DNA from: Lamellibrachia satsuma
Taxonomy: Eukaryota; Annelida; Polychaeta; Sabellida; Siboglinidae
Assembly (NCBI GenBank): GCA_033239005.1
Contig: BSQZ01000061.1
Span: 237,501 to 301,500, forward strand
Reading direction: 5' to 3'
DNA: 64,000 nucleotides
The notes beneath the pieces are model-generated. The model was not told where the DNA came from. It did no database searches and saw nothing but the letters and a program-made list of their open reading frames with translations. The position numbers and the translations under genes were made by a program. Positions 56,140 through 64,000 of the stretch are shown here, one piece after another; position 1 is the first letter of the stretch, and every line of letters begins with the position of its first letter.

Positions 56140-57423
56140 CTATCGTAACTGCGGTAGTGACACTGCAACTCTCGGCAGCTGGCGCATGCAAACTTGGTGC
56201 TTAGCTTCGTCGGCTATTAAAATCTGGTTGAGTTTCACCGAATTCGCCCAACTGCGCTGCGACAACTGTTCTGGCGCCACGCGGGCCCGCCTCACGGAAC
56301 CGATCGCGTCCGGTTCACCGATCCAGAAGTCGGTCCAACTCGACCTCTTCGGTTGCAGCTGCGCTTCCGGTCGGCGATACGTCCGGCTTTTTGAGAATGC
56401 GAACTTCCGGTAATCGGATACGACGAGCGGAGGCAGTGTGGTGTCGCGCGAGGGTTTTCTTCTCTCGACGGTGACGGTCACGATCGTTGTTCCGAATGAT
56501 TGCGTCTGCATATCTCCGGTTGCACGTAAGTGGATCTTGGGTAAAGAGGTAGCACTTACTTTATGGGGATCCTCGATCTCCTTTCCGGAACTAGTGTCGT
56601 CTGTTTCCGCTTGAACCGGCGCGGGAGAGTCGTGACGAACGGGAGCGACAGGAGGCGGCGGTTTCGCGAAAGCTTTTGTCTCGTGTTCATCGATTGGCGA
56701 AAGAACAAGTGCGGATATCTTACCGAAATACTTCATGTGCGAACGCGGAGTGCTGACCTCCGATGTGCCTCCGATGACGCCGCCCGGTGGAACTAAAGGC
56801 GGGAGACTCGTCTCGCCATCGCTCGAAATGTTTCTGTCGTTTGGAGGACGTATCGCTGCCTCAGACTGCTGATCCCCGAGCAGCCTGTGCGGTGTTGCCA
56901 GGCTATCTTCAGGGATGTTCGTTGCCCGGCCTTCAGGTATTGGAGGGAGCGATAATGGAGGTTTGTTTTGCAGATTCATCTTCGCCACACGACGCCTGAT
57001 CTTGGGTGCATTCCTAGCGATTCCCCTCGCCTGTCGAGTTTGCTCACCCAATCTCCTCCTCACCTTCTGGAGCTTCCCCGACTCCCCGTCCGTTGTCGTA
57101 CAGCCGGCGCAACCGCCGATGTCACAATTGCGTCGAGAATGAAGCGTATCGTGGTCGCGTCTCGGTTTGATCGGCTGCCTCAGGTGTCGTGTTGTCGTCC
57201 TCCTCCTCCTCTTGGGCCCGTCTCTTCGGGCAAGATCGTCCGCATCACGCTTGCATTTCGCCGCGAACTCGCTCTCCGTCAACAAGTCCTCATAATACGT
57301 CTTGCTAACGAAGCGGCGTTCTCGCTCCATCGCTGCCAAGTACTTCGACAGCTTCGTCTGCTCCACGCGGTTCTTAAGCTGTGCCTGCGTCATCGACTGG
57401 TATAACTTATTCAAGTTTGCCAT
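56140..57423 (-). CDS. Intronless 427-residue protein of unknown function
   Basis: ATG at 57421-57423 and TAG at 56140-56142. The first about 60 residues are charged and helix-prone (QAQLKNRVEQTKLSKYLAAM, ERERRFVSKTYYEDLL), suggesting a coiled coil. A basic tract follows at about 70-90 (GPKRRRRTTTRHLR), a possible nuclear signal, then a Cys cluster CDIGGCAGC (about 100). The long middle is Pro/Ser-rich and probably disordered (LPPIPEGR, SLPPLVPPGG). The C-terminal part is mixed, with SSWTDFWIGEPDAIGS. No enzymatic motif seen. A TTTATT at 55736-55741 could be its poly(A) signal. Long, GC-rich and open only in this frame, so probably real, but it could also be one exon of a larger gene or a retrocopy. 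Confidence 0.7.
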   Translation of the reverse strand: MANLNKLYQSMTQAQLKNRVEQTKLSKYLAAMERERRFVSKTYYEDLLTESEFAAKCKRDADDLARRDGPKRRRRTTTRHLRQPIKPRRDHDTLHSRRNCDIGGCAGCTTTDGESGKLQKVRRRLGEQTRQARGIARNAPKIRRRVAKMNLQNKPPLSLPPIPEGRATNIPEDSLATPHRLLGDQQSEAAIRPPNDRNISSDGETSLPPLVPPGGVIGGTSEVSTPRSHMKYFGKISALVLSPIDEHETKAFAKPPPPVAPVRHDSPAPVQAETDDTSSGKEIEDPHKVSATSLPKIHLRATGDMQTQSFGTTIVTVTVERRKPSRDTTLPPLVVSDYRKFAFSKSRTYRRPEAQLQPKRSSWTDFWIGEPDAIGSVRRARVAPEQLSQRSWANSVKLNQILIADEAKHQVCMRQLPRVAVSLPQLR

Positions 57424-60400
57424 AGTTGGTTCTGTTCGTTATGTTGGTCGCTGATACAACCACCACTTGTTTTCACCACTGTTGCAGGATCGGCATTGTA
57501 GTCCATGTAAACACCTGTCCACCCACACGACAAAGTCTCATTTAGTGAGATCTACACGGATCTACACACACAAATAATATTTTCTTTGAAGAGAAATCTT
57601 CATGGCAACGTAATCTTTTGAAGCCTTCGGGTTTCACCAGTACACACCCGAGCATCAGCAACACTCGACTGGTGAACACGACTATAAACGTATTTCGGTA
57701 GCAAGTTCCAACACCGCCAGTTGATGTGACGGTCGCGCTGTCTCACACTCTGCCCGACCTCACTCCGTTCATTTCGAAATGTTACGACTCAACCCGTGTC
57801 GCTGAAAGATTTGAGTCGGCGTGGCTTCGGTGGCGAACGCAGAGTGCTTCACGTCGGAGTAACTCCCCGCGTGTCACGTTTCATCAACAGGGCGTCTGTC
57901 TGGACCGACACGCGCAGAGCTCTTCCTCGGTGTGTCGAACGGAATGCTCTCGGAGCTCCGACCGCCTTCAGTTGGCTCGTAGACTGAGAGTAGATGGTCC
58001 TCAAGTGGTCACGGCGCGCTACTTGGTGAGGTCGACGGGGACATCGTCCAATGAACTAATCGACATGCCGCACCGTTTTTCTATGTAGCATACTTATTAG
58101 CCGTGATTATACTACCGAGCGGGATAAGTATACGTTCGAAACCAGCGTTCTTGTTGTGCTTAATCGCCCAGTTGTCCACGCCGATCTCCGTGCCCAAAAG
58201 AATAAAACCATTCAGACTTTGAGCCGTCGAAAATTAGCTTAAGGACACTAATTCACTAATTACCTGTACGTGATACAAGCACATTCCTAATGACAATACC
58301 GCACAACAAACGCCTCGACTGCGTGTAACCTGCGTAAGATGTAAGATATGATATTTGTCATTAATCCATTCGCATACCAACAATAGGTTCAATAACTCCA
58401 GTTGGTGTGCGGGTGTTTGTTTGATGTCAAAGGTGTCTTCAACAATTAAGTGATAATAATGAAATACGATATTTATATAGCGCCATAATCACCTCGTGCT
58501 CTACGACGCTGTACAATATTCTAAAACCTTTATATATATATATGTATATAAAGACATTAATACACTATAATACAATTAAACGTATACATGGAAGTACATA
58601 GCTAAATAATAAATTTAATTAAAGGCAATACAACTAAAACGTGTACATGGAATGAAATAATAAAATAATAAATTAAATTAAGGGTAATACAACTAAAAGT
58701 ATACTTGGAATTAGATCCTACGCGTTTATGTATAAAGAACAAGTAGTATGTTCCATATATGGCAACAAGATAATGACGTACTAAATTGGCCTATTGGCAG
58801 GAACTAATTGCTAATATACGTCCATGTTTTGTACACACCATTGCTTGCAAGTCTTCCGACTATACAAGTTTAGTGTATTTCAGGGCATCTCAAAACACCA
58901 ATGCTAAATAAAACAGCTGCTTACACAAATGAAACCAATTTCGTTTAGGGTCAACCAAGAATGTTTTTGGATTGCCCCATAAGTAAATACATTTCTCATC
59001 GACATCGGAGAAGATAATTGGTACAGGACGAGAACTATTAGTTGTGGTTGCTGAAAGTAGCTGATCGACCGAACCAAATGCAAGGACTTATGTTTTCAAT
59101 AATAACTTCTACAATTTAATAAAAGCTGCGTGCAAATGTGCAATTTCGTTTCCTTCTATGTCACTAATGAAAAACATGCGAATGCGAGACCCCATAATTG
59201 AACCGGATAGCATATATTGGATTGATGAAAACGTATTGTAATTTCGGCCACTGTATTATTAATCTAAGATAATCATCTCAAGTTAACGTCCTATATGTAG
59301 GATGAGAGTGTACGACCGACACACGTGTTTCCAAGAAAGAAGCACGCTATAAATACATCTTTTGTTCGCATATCTCTTCACATAATGTATTTGTGATTTC
59401 GCAGAATAGGAACGCGTCATACTGGCATGCTAATTGTGATTGGTGTTTGGATGTCAAACATGCCACCAGAAACGTGATTGAGTGCTATCGTGATTAAACG
59501 TATCGCACCTAATTCGAGACACCGCATATCTTGATCAGCAACGCCCAGAGAAGAAATAGGCGTGATTACCTGCGTTCAGTGATGCGTGTCGGGGGGTAAT
59601 TACTCGAGATTAAGTGTACTCTTTCACACACGTACACGTTGTACTGTTACACGACTCCGTGACTAGCTGTAATGCGGCGAAGTATTTTTAAAATCTGTGG
59701 TCTTCCAGAATGTGTGATAACATAGTAAGCGGCTGGAAATAGCACTACACGCATATTACATTACATAAATGCACATACATATTTCGGGTAAATTTGTTGA
59801 AAACACAATTACGTGATGCTGAGATAATCACAATTGTACATATAGTGCGAGTGCGTCTTGTCGTACAAAACTGCCTTCTCGGAATGTCATCAATTTTGTA
59901 TACTCGTTAGCGGGTTTCGTTAATTGCAAATATTTAGTAGAATATTTTTTTTCCTGTTTTAGCATTAAGTTGGTAAGACAGGTGGTATATGTTTAACATA
60001 GATAAACAATTAGTATCTCACATTTTCCTAATTCAATGGTTGTCAAGCGAGAAACAACCAAACTTGTACTGGGCATATTAAGCAGTTTGCGTTGTTGCCT
60101 ACAGATAAGTATCTATTTATTATCCATGTTGTATCCTTACTTATACGTGGACGCTTATTTGAGCGCTCACCAATGGACACCATGACGTATATAACATTAG
60201 TCATACGTTCCAGATCCGCACCGCTTTAGTTCAGTTCGACGGTCGACCATCAAAACGCCGTACGGTGGCAGAACAGCACCTCATAATTTATTAGATGATA
60301 CATACGCAGATATGAACCTCATGAGGACATATAGGCCCTACGTCATGCATTACTTCTGTCATTTGCGTAATAACGGCAGTATGACACATTTCGTCATCAG

Positions 60401-60480
60401 TAGTATTGCGTATGGATAAACTGTATGAATGTGTCACTTTCATTGTAAGCAACGTCTACTGCATCGTCAGGCTCACCAAC
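57424..60480. other. Intergenic region with no recognised gene
   Basis: The first 650 bp are GC-rich and may hold the promoter of the 427-residue gene. The remainder is AT-rich with a short tandem repeat at 58569-58715. A stretch near 58470-58520 (tatttatatagcgccataat) resembles a dispersed repeat, but no family can be assigned. Confidence 0.5.
58569..58715 (+). repeat. ~58-bp tandem repeat, 2.5 copies
   Basis: Units start aatacaattaaacgtatac or aatacaactaaaacgtgta and contain atggaa and aataataaatt. Confidence 0.8.
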
Positions 60481-60581
60481 ATTTCAAATGGCAATCACTA
60501 TCACTATACCCTCTAACTGTTTTGTACCACCTTTACCACATACGACACACACCCGTACTAGAAGCGGTAAGGTGATAGACA

Positions 60582-63500
60582 TCAGGAGGTAGACAAACTG
60601 TGGCTGACGGAAACGTCTGTTGCTGCCGAAGGGAACGGCTGTTCCCGCTCCAATACCTGCCTGACGTTCATGTTGATCCGATTGACAGCAATGTACTCGG
60701 CCAACGGATCCCATGTCATGTCTTGCAACGTCTGTAATATAGCATCATTGGTCCGCTTTGCTGTCTTGTCCACGAAACTGTGATCACAACTGACGTGACA
60801 CTCCGGATGAACAACGGAGGCTTCCTGAACGTCATACCGACCACACTGCAGATTGCTACAAGTGCATCCCGAGTTTCTAGCCACAGTTCCATCGTTCGAA
60901 AAACTGCTACAAACTACACAACATTTAGGAACGTCCGTTTGTTTTTGTTCAGTGTCGTCAGCGTCCACACAACATTCAGATACGTCGCTTGCCTGCTGCG
61001 TTGAAACTTGCGTCAGTGATGAAACCATCTGCGCTTGCGCGAGTCGACAAGGTTGACTGGTGGTCGACACATCTGGAGGATCAAAACTATCGGCAAAGAA
61101 CGTGTTGTAGTGTTGCGGCAGTATCCGCGGCACGGCGTGGTAGGCCAGTCGACTGTCACCAGACAGGACGGTGATGTCACCGCTCCGTAGATACACGGCG
61201 ACAGGTTCAGTCGCCTTGGTGACGCCGCCTAGTAAGAATATCGCCGTCTGACCCAGACTGCAAGAAGAAGGCAAACAATTATTTAAACAAGTGTGAATAC
61301 TTTTAACATAGCAGCATTTATTTAGGCCATCTTGATTTTACGAATGATATTGTTTACACCAACAAACCAACAATATTAAACTATTTGTTATCTAGTGCAT
61401 CAATATAGTGTGTAGATTACATACCAAGCCAATGGATAACGCACAATCTTTCATTGACATGCACAGGTATGTGTTTTCTGGCCGTAACTCTGAATGGTAA
61501 ATTGTCACTACTTGTTTGTGCAAATACTGCACACAGCTAATACAAGTTTTCATGGTGCTACAACAATGACATAAAAAAAAATACACCTACACATTTACAT
61601 TCTCAAACAAAATGTCAACAGACAGAATCACCATCACTGCATTCTCCATTTCACCCCATTAACAAGACATTGAAAACGGGAGGATCAAATATTTATTTCT
61701 AAATAATTTAGCTATTGCTAATTTAGTTTATGCAATAGTGGTGCACATTTCACCTGAATGACACGAGTGGCGCTTTCAAGTCAAATTCTGAGTGATCCGT
61801 GTGTCCTGAGAGAGTGGAATCCAGGTGGTAGTAATTGACAATAGCCGCTTCAGCTGTAAAGTGTTGACTGCCAAGACAACATGCCACATACTGTGACAGG
61901 TACGTCAGATCTTCAGGCATGTCAGTGTGTAGTGTATTGGAATATTGCTGCAATCACACCATATACACACAGTAAGGATATAGAGGGGTGAATTACATTG
62001 CAATATAATATATTACTATTGCATTAGTTTTCTTTCTATTACTGTTACATGCTGAAAGTAATATATCACAATGAAAGTACACCTGTATATTGATTAGAAA
62101 CTGCTTAACCCCTTTTTGGTGTGCTGCTGAACTTGGGTCTACCGAGAATTTTGGTGCAATAGATGTGTTTTATATTGTATTATTGTAACTTATTACTATT
62201 ACATTTTTCATAGAAATATTTCTTTCGATTAAACATTTTGAAGTGTGTACATGTACATTAATTCAATAGTAGAGTAGTACACAACAACAACTCCTTATTC
62301 AAGCAATTATCTATGATTAATTGGTCTTGTTGGTCTCTTTCTTACAATATCCAATCTGACTTGTGCTGAAAAGTTAAAATTAAAGCAGTGTTCGTGGGTA
62401 CTCATGTTCACACAGAGTTGGACCAAAAGTTGGTATAAGCTGCTGGATTTTACCCAGCCTGGCATGGCAGGGAGCTGCTGCAATGACTGATGCAGATGTT
62501 AAAAAGACAGTCAACCTAGTGCTGGAACCCATATCCATCAGTTATCACCAGTGAATGAATGGCCAGCATGTAGGACCTGTCCCCATTGGCTTGTGTGAGA
62601 AAAAAGGATAGTTGGATGGGAGAACTAGCTTCACAGGACTATTGAATACTGTGTAAACTGTACATGGTCTCAACCTTGATTCCCTTTATGGACTGTTGGA
62701 ACTAACACAAAAGAAGCCACCATTACTCCAAATTGTACACTCCTTGGATGTCTGATATGTAAATGTGACTTATGTGAACAAAGCTAAACACAAACACAAA
62801 GACACAGGTTGATATTTGCACCTGTTTGATATACGGTGTATCATTTTATAACAACAACATAAAGTGCTTGTCACTCTGTATGCATTGTTAGATAACGGTA
62901 TACATTCTTCTGCTTCATTTTCTCAAATACATAATGAATATTTCAAATTACCCAAATACCAATGTATGTGGAATAAACATAATTGTCTAAATGGCATGTT
63001 CAATGCATCATGAAAATATATAATTATCTCAATGGAATGTCTATTGCATGTTGAATATACACGTGTATATAATTACAGTGTACAGGTATCTGAATGGTAT
63101 GTAAAATGGCTAAGGCATGCTGCACCGAATATAGCAGATAATAACTAGTTATACGGAGAATGTAACAAACAAGTATTTAACTTTTGTGCATATATATTAC
63201 TAATATTTATGTAGAAAACCCAGTATTCCTTTTCTAAAAAAAGTATTAATTTTGAATAAAAGTTCAATTAATTAATTACAATTAAACAATGTAATAATAA
63301 AAAATGTGATTTTCATTGTCACAGCAGCTAAGAATTAAGCAGTAATATGACTTCATATGTGTCAAAAGCAATGCAGTGACACAACGATATTGTCACTTGT
63401 TGATTGCAACATCAGAATAATGTAGGGCAAGGGAAATGAATGTTTCACATGAGGATTTTGTGTATGTAAGCATGTGGGCTCTGAGAAACATAACGTCAGG

Positions 63501-63790
63501 GAGACTTGATAAGGGTCTCATGTGTGACATATAATTATTAATAAATGTAAAATTTTTCTAATGTATATTAATAAGTGTAATTTTTTTCAAATGTACATTT
63601 GTTTTGAATTGTTGACTGCATAGAATAAATTACAAACCTCGTGCTTAAACCATCCCTCCAGAAATGCATTGCACCAGTAATGTTAAAAGAATTTGTAGAG
63701 CAAATTACCTTTGTGGCCCAGTCATGGTGGTAACCAAGAGTTACCCATCGTAGCTTGTCTATCAGTGTTTTTTCTTTGTTATTTTTCTGG
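60582..63790 (-). CDS. ALKBH1: Alkylated-DNA/RNA repair dioxygenase homologue ALKBH1, last three exons (5' part outside window)
   Basis: Exons in transcript order: 63709-63790, 61754-61947, 60582-61257 (stop TGA 60582-60584), all GT-AG and in phase. The first has [14 protein letters not shown], the next [20 protein letters not shown] (His and Asp of the Fe(II) site, in HTD), the last [32 protein letters not shown] (distal iron His) and [10 protein letters not shown] (Arg residues that bind 2-oxoglutarate). ALKBH1 is a 2-oxoglutarate/Fe(II) oxygenase acting on tRNA (m1A and mitochondrial f5C) and reported to act on 6mA DNA. Unusual: between YHAVPRI and RINMNVR there are roughly 120 extra or replaced residues rich in Ser/Thr and with 11 Cys (e.g. 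[27 protein letters not shown]). The vertebrate protein has only about 50 residues there. All catalytic residues visible are intact. Confidence 0.95.
61258..61753 (-). other. ALKBH1 intron
   Basis: AT-rich, with no gene or recognised repeat inside. Confidence 0.8.
61948..63708 (-). other. ALKBH1 intron with an L2 tail
   Basis: Contains the L2 LINE 3' tail at 62095-62200. The remaining AT-rich sequence shows no gene. Confidence 0.75.
62095..62200 (+). mobile_element. L2-type LINE 3' tail
   Basis: aactgcttaacccctttttg, gtgctgctgaacttgggtct and accgagaattttggtgcaat match the tail at 55045-55115 with substitutions. No coding part remains. Confidence 0.7.
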
Positions 63791-64000
63791 CTGAAAACAA
63801 CGCTGTTATCAGATATAACTTTACCAATTAAAACAGAACACAAACAGGTCACAAAATAATTTATGAAATGCATTTTGGATTTCTATTTAATACCCCATGG
63901 TAACCATCGATACCACAGCTACATAGATATGTGACAATCATATGACAATGTAACTGCAGATGAGAAGACACAACTTGCTGGCCAGAACAAGACAGATCTA

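Noticed and set aside
57726..58088. 120-codon plus-strand ORF upstream of the 427-residue gene
   Set aside because: It starts at GTG with no ATG, shows no family pattern, and lies in GC-rich DNA where open frames are expected.

Overview
This is nuclear DNA from an invertebrate animal. Genes are split by GT-AG introns, both strands carry fragments of CR1/L2-type non-LTR retrotransposons, tRNA-derived SINEs and hAT/Tc1-like elements, and microsatellites and minisatellites are very abundant. The conserved genes (EXOC5, ALKBH1, a TWIK-type K2P channel) and the repeat content fit a marine lophotrochozoan such as a mollusc, annelid or brachiopod, but I cannot fix the taxon from sequence alone.

Layout. 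1-2.8 kb (+): last two exons and 3' UTR of a two-pore-domain K+ channel. 3.3-9.6 kb (-): a two-exon gene for a small secreted TIL-type cysteine-rich protein with a 6 kb intron. 9.9-16.7 kb: a dead transposon-type ORF, an isolated signal-peptide exon (10840-10948, +), an isolated THAP-like exon (12949-13021, +), SINEs and LINE tails. 16.7-19.7 kb (+): one-exon 945-residue protein with 11 C2H2 fingers behind two uORFs, followed by AT-rich DNA and a 1.3 kb LINE (-). 24.75-40.02 kb (+): the complete EXOC5/Sec10 exocyst gene, 19 coding exons and 711 codons, with several introns swollen by minisatellites.

42.4-50.4 kb (-): a five-exon gene that I assembled from splice sites and phases (274 codons, unrecognised product). 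Its introns hold LINE remnants, a 39-bp minisatellite and a nested pair of TIR elements. 50.9-55.2 kb: an L2-type LINE split by a GC-rich hAT element with a clean 8-bp target duplication, a second copy of that hAT, and another L2 remnant. 56.1-57.4 kb (-): an intronless 427-residue protein of unknown function. 60.6-64.0 kb (-): the last three exons of ALKBH1, with an unusual cysteine-rich insertion.

The genes are unrelated housekeeping and accessory genes and not a pathway or operon. The most unusual shared pattern is tandem repeats that start exactly at gene-structure landmarks: the 5' splice site of EXOC5 exon 9 is present in four tandem copies, the EXOC5 stop-codon segment in three, and the 5' splice site of exon 2 of the five-exon gene in more than ten. 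I did not find a recognisable new multi-gene system. The best candidates for novelty are the five-exon gene, the 427-residue gene, the ALKBH1 insertion and these edge-duplicating minisatellites.
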